A DNA stretch of 16,589 nucleotides from UBA5499 sp002426275 (GTDB lineage: Bacteria > Bacillota > DTU084): NCBI GenBank assembly GCA_937888735.1, contig CALASN010000019.1, positions 1 through 16,589 on the forward strand, written 5' to 3'. The notes below the pieces were generated by a model. The model worked only from the letters and a program-made list of their open reading frames with translations. It did no database searches and was not told where the DNA came from. Below, in pieces: positions 1 through 9,200 of the stretch. Made by a program: the position numbers and the translations under genes. Position 1 is the first letter of the stretch. Each line of letters starts with the position of its first letter.

Positions 1-276
1 CAGATCGTCCTGCCGCTGGCCAAACCGGCTTTAATCACAGTCTCCATTTTCTCGTTTATGAACCACTGGAATGATTTCATGGGACCTTTAATTTACCTGA
101 ACTCTGAGCAGAACAGAACCTTGGCCATCGCGCTGCAGTCTTTCCAAGGACAGTACACTGCGGACTGGAACCTCTTGATGGCTGCCTCGGTTGTGGTCTT
201 AATCCCGGTATTGATTATCTTCTTCACCCTGCAGCGGTACTTCGTGGAAGGGATCGTACTGAGCGGGCTGAAGTAA
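1..276 (+). CDS. Sugar ABC transporter permease, MalG type (5' partial)
   Basis: The reading frame is open from the first base and ends at TAA 274-276, giving the last 91 residues of an inner-membrane permease. The first residues (QIVLPLAKPAL) match the tail of the cytoplasmic EAA loop that contacts the ATPase in binding-protein-dependent importers. Two hydrophobic helices follow: one runs on from the loop through the FMNHWNDFMGPLIYL stretch, and the last contains VVVLIPVLIIFF. The C-terminus, GIVLSGLK, is typical of MalG-family permeases. Known family role: one half of the translocation channel for mono- or oligosaccharides. The solute-binding protein gene lies 171 bases downstream on the same strand; the partner permease and the start of this gene would lie upstream of the window. 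The substrate cannot be read from this fragment. Confidence 0.9.
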   Translation, partial: QIVLPLAKPALITVSIFSFMNHWNDFMGPLIYLNSEQNRTLAIALQSFQGQYTADWNLLMAASVVVLIPVLIIFFTLQRYFVEGIVLSGLK

Positions 277-322
277 TGGTGTCATATCCCAGACGATAAA
301 AAGGTTCTGTCATTACAAATGC

Positions 323-386
323 ATAGGATATTACTTTAGTTGAGAGGTTGCCCTAGTTTATCATGACTAAAGTTTTTTAATCCTAT
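323..386 (+). terminator. Imperfect hairpin with T run between permease and binding-protein genes
   Basis: ACTTTAGT (333-340) is perfectly complementary to ACTAAAGT (366-373), across a 25-base loop, and is followed by a T run (374-378). A second outer arm, ATAGGAT (323-329) with ATCCTAT (380-386), extends the structure. The stem is AT-rich and the loop long, so this may be a weak terminator or an mRNA-processing or stabilising stem that lets the downstream binding protein be expressed at a different level from the permeases. Confidence 0.4.
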
Positions 387-391
387 TCAAC

Positions 392-419
392 TTGAAATAC
401 TGAAAATAAGCGATATGTG
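392..419 (+). promoter_or_regulatory. Possible promoter for the solute-binding protein gene
   Basis: TTGAAA (392-397) and TATGTG (414-419) are separated by 16 bases, just downstream of the hairpin and about 30 bases before the GTG start. The -35 is close to the sigma-A consensus but the -10 is poor. Offered as a candidate internal promoter only. Confidence 0.3.
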
Positions 420-447
420 AAGAAAAATGAGATAGGGAGGGCTTTAA

Positions 448-1719
448 GTGAAAAAAGTTTGGATGTGGGCGGCGGCGGTTCTAGTTTTGAGCATCATGTT
501 TGCTGGTTGCGGCAAGAAAGAAGAAGCGCAGACAGGTGGTAGGCAGAAAATCACTTACATGTACGCTGGCGGCACGGCCAACGACGAAATCGTCAAAAAC
601 GCCACCAGATTGTTTGAAGAAAAGCACCCTGAGATCGATGTGGAGTTGATTTTCGTACCCAACTGGGGCACGTATACTGACAAAATCACAACGTCTCTGG
701 CCAGCAACACGGCGCCTGACATTATTGCTCTTGGCGTATATCAGATCGGCGATTACATCAGGAAGAACGCGCTGCAAGACCTCAGCGAATATATCCAAAG
801 CGACGCGGAGTTTCAGAAGCGAAAGGGGGATATTTTCCCAGCCACATTGTGGGATGCCATCACTGTGGATGGTAAAATCTACGGCATTCCCGCTTGGCAA
901 AATCCGGACGTGCTTTATTACAATAAGAAGCTTTTCAACGAGGCGGGGGTCTCGTATCCTGATGAGACTTGGGATTACGCGCGGTTTGTCCGGGAAGGTC
1001 AGAAGCTCACCAAGACCCAAAACGGCAAGGTTACGCAGTTCGGCACCTGGGGACTCAACTGGTATTGGAATTATCTGTGGGCATATGGGGCAAATGTGCT
1101 CAATGAGGACGGAACTAGGTGTACTTTGGATACGCCTCAGGCCCGGGAGGCTCTTCAGTACCTGATCGATCTCTCGCAGAAGCATCACATCACGCCCCGG
1201 CCTGGAGAGGCTGGCGAGGGCAGCGATTATCAGGCCTTCATGACCGGTAAGGTGGCAACCTTCGCTTCAGGGCGGTACATGGTGCCGATGCTTAAAGACG
1301 TAAAAGATTTTGATTGGGACATCTCGGTTCTCCCTCATGCTAAAGAACGCGTGACTTTGAACAATGTGATCTATTGGCTGGTCCTGAATTCTTCCAAAGC
1401 ACCGAAAGCGGCCTGGGAGTACGTGAAGTTCCTGTCCGGGCCTGAGGTTCAGAGGATCATCTCCGAGTCTGGCAACGATGTGCCGATCCTTAAAAGCGTT
1501 ATGAATTCACCCTTCTTTGGAAATCCTGACTTGAGGCCAGACGAAGAGGTTTACGTGCAGGCTTTAGCCAATTCCAGACCATTTCCAATCGCGATGGATG
1601 TACAGATCAGCGGTTTTATTAGTGATACCATTTCTGCCATTAACTTGAGACAGAAAACGGTTCCTCAGGGTCTGAAAGAATTAACAAGACAGATCAATCA
1701 GCATTTGGCAGAGCGTTAG
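448..1719 (+). CDS. Extracellular solute-binding lipoprotein, family 1 (sugar ABC transporter)
   Basis: This 423-residue protein starts at GTG 448, seven bases after GGAGG (436-440). The N-terminus is a lipoprotein signal: Lys-Lys, a hydrophobic core, then FAGC with the lipidated Cys at about residue 21. The body has family 1 (MalE-like) hallmarks: an early TYMYAGG strand, a hydrophobic LIFVPNWGTYTDKITTSLAS segment, APDIIALG, and a DGKIYGIPAWQNPDVLYYNK segment, which is the usual place for a YGIP-type motif before the first aromatic sugar contacts. Known role: captures a carbohydrate outside the inner membrane and delivers it to the MalFG-type permeases. The MalG-type gene upstream is the likely partner. 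Length is normal for the family. Several Trp and Tyr residues (for example near GLNWYWNYLWAYG) suit stacking on sugar rings, but the specific ligand is unknown. The exported cassette starts 50 bases downstream on the same strand, so co-expression is plausible. Confidence 0.93.
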   Translation: MKKVWMWAAAVLVLSIMFAGCGKKEEAQTGGRQKITYMYAGGTANDEIVKNATRLFEEKHPEIDVELIFVPNWGTYTDKITTSLASNTAPDIIALGVYQIGDYIRKNALQDLSEYIQSDAEFQKRKGDIFPATLWDAITVDGKIYGIPAWQNPDVLYYNKKLFNEAGVSYPDETWDYARFVREGQKLTKTQNGKVTQFGTWGLNWYWNYLWAYGANVLNEDGTRCTLDTPQAREALQYLIDLSQKHHITPRPGEAGEGSDYQAFMTGKVATFASGRYMVPMLKDVKDFDWDISVLPHAKERVTLNNVIYWLVLNSSKAPKAAWEYVKFLSGPEVQRIISESGNDVPILKSVMNSPFFGNPDLRPDEEVYVQALANSRPFPIAMDVQISGFISDTISAINLRQKTVPQGLKELTRQINQHLAER

Positions 1720-1771
1720 CAGAATTGAATTTCCGTGTACCTAATTTTGGAATGCGTAAGGAGGTAGGATG

Positions 1772-3871
1772 ATGGGAAAGCGGTCTTGGCTCTTATTAAT
1801 AGGGCTCTTATTCATCGGAGTTTTTAATGCTTCAGCTGAGAGCTTGGATATCTCAGGTTTCGACCATGGTGATTGGAATAATGTCGCTTTGGTAGAAGAT
1901 GATCAAGATTCCATGCAATTAGCTCTGTTTGCAGATAATTTTGCAGATGGAACGTTGGATACCCCTGGTCTGTCCCCCATATTGGGAACCTGGCGAGTAG
2001 ACAATGGAGAACTACATGCAACAGGAATCACAACTTGGGCCGCACAAGTAGTTGGCGGCGAAGAAACTTGGAAAGAGTACGCAGTCCAGTTCAAAATAAA
2101 GGCAGCTGTTACTACCTGGTGCGGACTGATTTTTCGTTATAATACTAATCCGGATAGGTATATACGGGTAGAGTTCAATTTTGGCAATAGTCGCTATCGT
2201 GTCTTTGATAACAAAAATAACGCCTATTTAGCCCAGAGCAATACAACGGCTCCAATTGTGACAGGAAAGTGGTATTATCTAAGCTTTCTTCTCAAGGGCA
2301 ATGAAATTCAGTTTCAACTGCGCGATGAAGAGGGTACAGTTTTGAATCCGATCACTTCAGTAAATGTGCCATCTGAGTACTTGAGCGGGAAAATAGGTTT
2401 GACTACCACTGCCCAACCTGTGGCATTTGATGATTTTATAGTTAGTGGAAAGGAAGAAGGCGCCCCAACAGTAGCAAATACAGGAATTTTCACCTCTCAG
2501 GTGATAGATCTGGGTGAAAATCAGAGCTTAGCCAAGATCGATTGGACTGGAGAACAGCCTTTCGGAACAAGGTTGATCCTAAAGATAAGGGCAGCTGAGG
2601 CTCCTTTTACGATGGCCGACACTGCGCTTCAATGGACAGAAGTGAGTAATGGTCAAGAAGTTCAATTACCCAAGGGAAGATATGTGCAATACCAGGCTAT
2701 TTTGCAAGCCAACCCCCAAAGGACCCTATCTCCTGCCTTGGAAAGCGTTACCGTGGAGAGGGGTACATTGGCGTCTTATCAAGGGACTGTCAGCGGAGAG
2801 GATGGTCCGTTGGAGAACGCAATTGTTGAGCTCTGCGATGGTGAAGGGGCTTTGGTTTGCCGTACAGATACAGATCAAGATGGTAAATACGCCATCGAAG
2901 CGCTCTTTAGGCAGGGATTTAGTTATCATCTGCAAGTTACCGCTCCTGGTTATAAAGGTTTGGATAATGTGGTTGCGCCGACTGAAAGTGTTAATCAGTT
3001 GGATCTATATTTGGCGACTGTAGATGTGATGGCTCCTGAAAGTGTAATTGCCGATCCTGACAGTAAACCGGGGATTGTAGAAGTAAGATGGATTTTTAGC
3101 GGAGATGCCATTGGCTTTAGAATTTATAGGAAGCATGCAGGGGAGTTCCTTTTTATCCAAAACGTTGAGGCAAGCGAAGAGAAAGTTTATCTTGATTATC
3201 TCGTTTCTCCTGACCAGCAGTACGTCTACGGTGTAAGTGCTGTACTAGCAGATAATGAAGAATCGCCTCTGGCGTGGAGCGATGCTGTTATTGCTCGCAA
3301 AGGCGAAGGAGTCGCCCGGGGGATGATCAGGGACAACCACGGCAACCCCATTGCAGGTGCCACAGTCAAAATAGGTGATAAACAAACAATTACAAATACG
3401 GCTGGAGAATATGTCATCGCAAGGCTTGTCATAGGGGATTATCAACTTTCTGTGAGCAAACGAGGATTTGAAGGTGAAAACAGAAGCATAACAATTTTGG
3501 CACAACAGGAAACAGTTACAGATGTAGAAATGATTTTTCTAATTGTGGATACAGACGGTAAGTTATCATATTTAGATGTGTTTCCGCAGTTTATCAATGA
3601 TAGCTCACAGCGGCAGGTTAACTTTTCATTTTCCCTTGACGTCGACAGTTCTGTTACGCTCGCAATTTATAGTTTAGATGGGTTTCTGCTCAAAACCCTA
3701 AGCAAAGATGAGCTTTTCTATGCCAAAACGCCCTATCTTAAGGTTTGGGATCTTCAAGATCGTTATGGAAGACGCGTTTCTGTCGGACTTTACCTGGCGC
3801 TGTTTCATGTAAAACCAGTATCGGCTCTGAATGATTATAAAATCATAAAGCGTATTGTGGTGTTTAAATAG
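1772..3871 (+). CDS. Exported multidomain surface protein: LamG-like, regulatory-like, Fn3-like and FlgD-like tail
   Basis: This is a protein of about 699 residues. ATG 1772 lies seven bases after AAGGAGG (1758-1764); ATG 1769 is also possible at four bases. Residue numbers here count from 1769. A Sec signal peptide covers 1-23 (ending in NASA). Domains seen: a concanavalin/LamG-like beta-sandwich at about 53-228 (WKEYAVQFKIK, GLIFRY, GKIGLTT); a second beta module at 238-331 (SQVIDLG, then GRYVQYQAIL); a carboxypeptidase-regulatory-like domain at 335-415; an Fn3-like domain at 420-510; a second regulatory-like domain at 514-590 (GNPIAGATVKIGD, then TAGEYVIARL); and a C-terminal Ig-like fold at 600-700 with WDLQDRYGRRVSVGLYLALF. 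That tail resembles FlgD Ig-like and sorting-type C-terminal domains. No catalytic residues are evident. It probably binds glycans or forms a surface scaffold; this role is inferred. It is the first gene of a four-gene exported cassette. Confidence 0.75.
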   Translation: MGKRSWLLLIGLLFIGVFNASAESLDISGFDHGDWNNVALVEDDQDSMQLALFADNFADGTLDTPGLSPILGTWRVDNGELHATGITTWAAQVVGGEETWKEYAVQFKIKAAVTTWCGLIFRYNTNPDRYIRVEFNFGNSRYRVFDNKNNAYLAQSNTTAPIVTGKWYYLSFLLKGNEIQFQLRDEEGTVLNPITSVNVPSEYLSGKIGLTTTAQPVAFDDFIVSGKEEGAPTVANTGIFTSQVIDLGENQSLAKIDWTGEQPFGTRLILKIRAAEAPFTMADTALQWTEVSNGQEVQLPKGRYVQYQAILQANPQRTLSPALESVTVERGTLASYQGTVSGEDGPLENAIVELCDGEGALVCRTDTDQDGKYAIEALFRQGFSYHLQVTAPGYKGLDNVVAPTESVNQLDLYLATVDVMAPESVIADPDSKPGIVEVRWIFSGDAIGFRIYRKHAGEFLFIQNVEASEEKVYLDYLVSPDQQYVYGVSAVLADNEESPLAWSDAVIARKGEGVARGMIRDNHGNPIAGATVKIGDKQTITNTAGEYVIARLVIGDYQLSVSKRGFEGENRSITILAQQETVTDVEMIFLIVDTDGKLSYLDVFPQFINDSSQRQVNFSFSLDVDSSVTLAIYSLDGFLLKTLSKDELFYAKTPYLKVWDLQDRYGRRVSVGLYLALFHVKPVSALNDYKIIKRIVVFK

Positions 3872-3892
3872 TTTAGTTGGGAGGGAGATAAT

Positions 3893-4618
3893 ATGCGCAA
3901 GTCTTTTTTTATCAGTTGTCTGCTGGCAATTTGTCTGCTCTTTGTCACGCAGCGCAGCCTGGCATGGGTTAGTTCTGAAAAGGAAAATCCCGCTGGGATT
4001 GAAGGGATTACAAATTCACAGTTGTCTTTTCAATATACGGACTTGTATGGAATTGGCTTGAATTATTATCAAACCGGTTTTTCTATGCCCCTGCCAGGCG
4101 GTTTTGCATTTGGACTTCGCTCACAAAAAATTATAGATCGTGAAATTTATCCCGGCTGGAATGAGGATCAATTAGCGCTTTCTGTAGCAAAAAAGGTAAC
4201 TCCCAGTTTAGCGGTTGGGACTAGAATCAGGCTGGATTATGTCAGGTCAGTGGAATCTCATTTTGATGCCACGTTAGATCTGGGCGTACTAGTGAAGATT
4301 TCTTCCCCTTTTACAGTAAAATTTAGCGCTGAAGATCTCTTCGGTTCCCGGCAAGTTGCCAACGGGCAATTGGAAATAGGTTGTGAGTATGCTTGGCAGA
4401 ATATATCATTGGAGCTGGAGTTAAACAGCAGAAAACAAATGTGTCTTGGGATGGAATACAAACTGGTCGAACAGTTATTGCTGCGTGCCGGCTTGAATGA
4501 TGGTGCCTTAAATTTTGGCTTGGGAATCAACAGTTCTTCGTGGCAGGTAAACTACCGATATCGTCCTCATCTGCTGGGAGACAGTCACAATATTGAGTTG
4601 GTTAAATCTTTTCAATGA
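3893..4618 (+). CDS. PorV/PorQ-like (UPF0164-type) outer-membrane beta-barrel protein
   Basis: A 241-residue protein starting at ATG 3893 after GGGAGGGAG (3879-3887). Residues 1-24 form a signal peptide ending SLA. The mature protein opens with ENPAGIEGI, resembling the NPAGLA start of PorV-type proteins. It alternates short amphipathic strands throughout, contains a DLGVLVKISSPFTVKFSAEDLFG segment as seen at the internal Asp-Leu-Gly strand of that family, and closes with RAGLNDGALNFGLGIN plus LLGDSHNIELVKSF (195-240), matching the usual 'GDTHR-SL-F' ending. Known family role: PorV is an outer-membrane barrel that shuttles type IX secretion cargo; related proteins occur in many diderm phyla without a full type IX system. 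Here it sits 21 bases after a gene whose product has a FlgD/sorting-like tail and 15 bases before a larger barrel, so it may help place those proteins at the surface. The family call is from motif memory; the functional link is inferred. Confidence 0.65.
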   Translation: MRKSFFISCLLAICLLFVTQRSLAWVSSEKENPAGIEGITNSQLSFQYTDLYGIGLNYYQTGFSMPLPGGFAFGLRSQKIIDREIYPGWNEDQLALSVAKKVTPSLAVGTRIRLDYVRSVESHFDATLDLGVLVKISSPFTVKFSAEDLFGSRQVANGQLEIGCEYAWQNISLELELNSRKQMCLGMEYKLVEQLLLRAGLNDGALNFGLGINSSSWQVNYRYRPHLLGDSHNIELVKSFQ

Positions 4619-4633
4619 TTGGAGGGAGCCGTG

Positions 4634-6217
4634 ATGCAGAGAAGATTGGCATGTCTGCTGTTGTTTATCATTGCAGCGTGGTCTGTTAATGTTGCGGCAG
4701 TCAATCTGCAAGTTGAAGGGGGATTGCGTACTCGAATAATGTACACCCCGGAAAAACTTTTAACTATGGGTAATGCGTTGAACATTCAAACATTTATCAC
4801 GTCTAATAGCGGCGGCTTTCAGACGTTTGTGCGAACACGCGGTACATGGGAAGAGAATTTTCGCGATCTATTCAGTACGGCGCCGCTGAATAACAATGGG
4901 CAATATACTAACGGCGGACGTGCTTTCCAAACAGACATCTTCAAGGTCACACTTAAATTTCATGATACTTTATTTTTGGGAGGACCGATAGTTGCAGGGG
5001 CGATTGGCGATGTCAGCATTAATTATTCGCCATATACAGTCCGGCTTGATGGCTCCGATTCTGGGAAAAATCCGGAAAAACGCGGCTTGACTTTAGAAGG
5101 TATCGCATTCAATTTCTTGGGCATGCCAATTAGTTTGGACACATATTATATTTGGGATACGCCACAGAATAAAGATAAAATTAGCTTCGGCGGTAAGGCC
5201 AGCTTGGGGATTTTAGGCAGCAATGTGAATGTGATCTATTCTCGTTATCTTGACGTCCCCACAGTGACTAAACAAGACGGCACGGCAGAATATGGCCTTC
5301 CCAGAGAGACGGAGACCACCTATAGCTTGGAGCTGGCTCGAAGTTTAGGCAGGGGTCTGGACGCTCAAGCGATCTATGCCGAACTGCTACAAAACGAAGC
5401 TGCTTCTTCTCACCTTGTAAATTTCAAATTTAATAAACGAATGACAGCTCAAACAACAGTATGCTTCAATTATCGTGATTTTGGCGTAGGCTTTGATCCT
5501 CGCTATCGAGATCGTACCAGAATCATCTCTATGGACACTGGAAGTTTGTTGGGGTGGAATCCCATAGATCGCTATGCCAATCAATTGGGTTATACTTTGA
5601 ATCTTGAAAGCAAACAAAAAAAAGGTTCTTTGCAGTTTGGTTACGATCAAGCTTTGGATCGGGCAGTCAGTCAAATATTGAAATCAGTAACCTTCGGCGG
5701 AGATATCGAACTTGGGGACTATAAGTTCTCTATTGATTTCAAACGAAGGAATGTTAACTACACAGACGCCATATCTGGAATAAATGAAGAATATACTCGC
5801 TATCATAAATTAGCTTTCGGCATTTCCCGGGATTTGATCTTAAATGATCACCCTTATGCGGTATCCTATGATTGGGTAAAGCGAGATCCGGATAGTTACT
5901 GGCAGAATCGTAATTTGACTCACTCGTTTGCGGTTTCTAGAACGCTGGGTGACGGCAGTTGGAAAGGACTGAGCTTATCTGGTGGTATCAGAAAGCAAAC
6001 CATAGCCAGAAATTCTAAATTGTTTATGTTCATGGGCGTGGATTATAAAACGCCGGGAGGCATTAAAATTAAAATACGGTTGACAAGGCCAAATATCTCG
6101 CCGCCTCCACAGACACAGGTGCAACTTCCTTTGAGAGCTGGCTGGTATGATGAATTTTTTGAAGCGAGATATGATTATGCGAACGTCGTCCTGCTCACTT
6201 TGAATAGCTCTTTTTAG
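4634..6217 (+). CDS. Large predicted outer-membrane beta-barrel protein, family not recognised
   Basis: This gene encodes about 527 residues. ATG 4634 was chosen because GGAGGG (4621-4626) lies seven bases upstream; in-frame TTG 4619 would place the ribosome site inside the gene, and GTG 4631 is an alternative. A signal peptide of about 21 residues ends AAWSVNVAA. The mature protein has no hydrophobic helices. It consists of alternating beta strands rich in Tyr, Phe, Gly and Asn with many turns (LDGSDSGKNPEK, SGINEEYTRYH), and it ends in VVLLTLNSSF, a terminal Phe typical of barrels inserted by BamA. A proline-rich turn, RPNISPPPQTQ, lies near the C-terminus. I do not recognise a named family. 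Given its place between a PorV-like protein and a secreted hydrolase, a glycan- or oligosaccharide-specific porin is the natural guess; nothing in the sequence proves it. Confidence 0.65.
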   Translation: MQRRLACLLLFIIAAWSVNVAAVNLQVEGGLRTRIMYTPEKLLTMGNALNIQTFITSNSGGFQTFVRTRGTWEENFRDLFSTAPLNNNGQYTNGGRAFQTDIFKVTLKFHDTLFLGGPIVAGAIGDVSINYSPYTVRLDGSDSGKNPEKRGLTLEGIAFNFLGMPISLDTYYIWDTPQNKDKISFGGKASLGILGSNVNVIYSRYLDVPTVTKQDGTAEYGLPRETETTYSLELARSLGRGLDAQAIYAELLQNEAASSHLVNFKFNKRMTAQTTVCFNYRDFGVGFDPRYRDRTRIISMDTGSLLGWNPIDRYANQLGYTLNLESKQKKGSLQFGYDQALDRAVSQILKSVTFGGDIELGDYKFSIDFKRRNVNYTDAISGINEEYTRYHKLAFGISRDLILNDHPYAVSYDWVKRDPDSYWQNRNLTHSFAVSRTLGDGSWKGLSLSGGIRKQTIARNSKLFMFMGVDYKTPGGIKIKIRLTRPNISPPPQTQVQLPLRAGWYDEFFEARYDYANVVLLTLNSSF

Positions 6218-6244
6218 TAATATAAGCTGCGAGGAGGATAAGGT

Positions 6245-9200
6245 ATGCGCTGTAGACTCCAGTATGGATTGCTGATTTTGTGTATTGTTGTCTGTAACGG
6301 CATCGTCCATGCCATAACATGGGTCGAGAATAAAGGGAGTTTTCTCACCGGAGAGTTGAAAAACTGTCAGTTGGATGCTCAGCAAGAGATAAAGTTGCAA
6401 ACTCAGCCCGAAGCTCAGACTGCTCTTTTGTATAAGGATCAATTTCAAGATGGTAAATCCGAGGATTGGGATGTAGTTTCCGGCAGCTGGGAAGTTTCAA
6501 TGTCGGGAATATATTACGGCTTATATTGTGCCGGAAGCAGAGGAGACTCGTGGGCAGCGCGAAGCTTAGTGGCAGGCGGCAAAGATTGGAAAGAATATAC
6601 GGTAAGGGCGAAAGTACGTGCAACCAAAAATTCATGGATTGGCTTGATTATCTCCCAAAATGACAATGGCTATTATATGGTACAGTTATCGGTCGGCTCT
6701 AACAAATATCGAGTTTATAAAAGTAATCCTTCCCGCACTTTAGGAGAATGGCAGGATGCCCGGACTGTTTTTAAGCCGAACACCTGGTATACTGTGGAGG
6801 CAACAATTAGAGAAGATACCCTCGGTCAGATAGATTTTCGAATTTTGGATCAATATGAGATTGTGCTCAATCCCAATACGTCTGTTAAGGATTCTGATTC
6901 GCCATATCCGGGTGGCCGGGTGGGCTTAATTACGATTGAAACTCCAGCCTATTTTTCCAATATGACAGTTGAGGTCAAAGGACGCAAACTCTTTGCAGCC
7001 GATGGCTCATATACGTCTATGGTATTAGACACAGGCAGTAACAACCAAGCTTGGGATTTTGTCGGTTGGGTTAGTGAAGAAATAGGGGAATCAAAAATAC
7101 AGTTAGCTTTACGAGCCTCGGATCAATTATTTAGCACCACCGCAAAGGAGCCAGCTTGGCAGCAGGTAACAAATTTCCAGCAAAAGGGCCTGCCTCAGGG
7201 CAGATATGTTCAATATCGCGCCACACTGCTTGCCGGACTTGGTCGTATTTATTCTCCTAACCTGATTGAGGTGCTGCTGTCTTCAGATAAACGTCTGCTT
7301 GTCCCTGACGGTAAGCCGCGGCCTAAGCTTCAGGATTTGACTATGTCTATGATGTACTCAACTACGATGCGAAAGTTGCATGTGCTATATTCGCAGACGA
7401 ATTATAATGCGTCTGAGCGCGGCGTCTACATTTTGCGCAATCAGCTTAATCAGCCTATCACCGCAGAGAGCTACGTTTATCAGCCGGGGGCCGAAGACTA
7501 TCTGACAGCACGCTATGGAACCTGGATTCTTGTGAGAGTTCATCCTATAGCTGCTCATAGTCCCTTGACTCTTTCTGCACAAACCATATTAATGGATAAA
7601 CAAAGAAACACTCAATTAGGTTCTCAAGGCCCTACCAATGCGATAAACTTTTTCGATGAAGATTTTATGACAGAATATTTGACCGGCGTGAAGAAAATGG
7701 TGGAATACGATCGAGATCATAATCAGCATGTTTTGGGATACACGATCATGCCACCGGAATTCTTTTATGACTGCGTTCCCTATCCAATAGGAATGAAATG
7801 GCTCGGAGGATTTGGTCAGCAAGCAAAGGAAAGCTACCTCAGGTTTTTGCGACGCGTTGGAAGTGACGGAAATGATTGGCCGGAGTTTTCCGATGGCGGG
7901 ATCAGCCTCAATAGGGATTATTATCTGTGGGCTTACTGGCGCAACATGGAAGCAGCTCGCTATATAGGGCGTGTGGCAGCTGCAATCAAAGAAGTCGATC
8001 CTAAGACTATGGTAGGAACGTTGCATTATGTTGTAGATTTACAGCTGCGGGGACTTGAACCCGGCTTTATTGAGAAGAACCCCCAGGTTGATTATTATTA
8101 TTCATCAAATGGGTTCCCGCGAATACCTGGTCCTGATGGGTATACTGGAGGACATATAATCACCAATACACGGCAAAATGTATTGGGACATTCCAATAAG
8201 GTCAATTTGGTGGAACATGATCTGTGGTCTCCGTATATAGATTTTAAAAGACACGATATCTATGAGAAGTATGCATATCTGCAGAAGATTCTACCTATCC
8301 CCATTGTGTTTGGTAATTTTCCGGAGGGCGATCCGCCAAGTAATCATCTCACAAAGTATAACGGGATGACAGGAGAACCAATTACCTTAGAATTGATGAA
8401 AACTCTTGAATGTTCATTAGAGAAAAATCGTAAGTATTTGAATACGGAGAATGTCAATCACGTGGCCTTCATTTTTCCTTCCTTTTCATTATACAGCATT
8501 TTAGAGCGAGGTAGCTGGAAAGTTAACCGTTACCAGTATTTGACATTTTGGCCCTTGGATTATCTTGTGAAGCAGAGCGTTGGTTTTGACCTCCTTACAG
8601 AAGGCTATGCGGATACTGAAGTACTAGACAAATATAAGTTAGTAATCGTAGTGAGTCCTGTGATTTATCCGTGGCTGCGGAATGCTTTGGAAAATACGAC
8701 AGCTGATGTTTTAGCGCTTGGTTGGGCAGGCTCTGTAGCAGCACCGGGTCCCAATACGCTAAAGATTGATCCAGATCCAAAAGAGATGGTATTAACTCTA
8801 GAACACGCTTGGCCGGAAAACGGAGAAGTAGTTGGAACGGGAAAAACTATTTTCCCCACAGAAGGCAAAGTCATCCAAGAAGATACAGCCTTCTGCTTTG
8901 CACAGGAAGATCATCCATTGCTTAAAAACCTGGCAGGGTTGGAGCTAAACTACAAAGGTTTAGGAATCGGAGGCGCTGCCCTGCCCTATGTGGGAGAGCT
9001 TGAAGGAGAGACTCTTGCCGTCGATGAGCAGGGAAGGGCTGTTTATGCTGTTCAAGAGCGCAACGGAAAGAAAGTCATTCATTTCGGCGGGTTGCTGCAT
9101 TTTTCAGACCGCGACGGCAATGATGCCAGCCTCTTTTCCAAGGAGCAAGAAATTCAGTTTTTCAATAATATCATGGATTATTGCGGGATCACTTACTATC

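Noticed and set aside
481..1188. 235-codon minus-strand frame opposite the solute-binding protein
   Set aside because: It lies wholly antisense to a gene with clear family motifs, has no ribosome site and no recognisable domain.
5975..6448. 157-codon minus-strand frame across the barrel/hydrolase junction
   Set aside because: It crosses a real ribosome site and the starts and ends of two well-supported genes, with no family features of its own.
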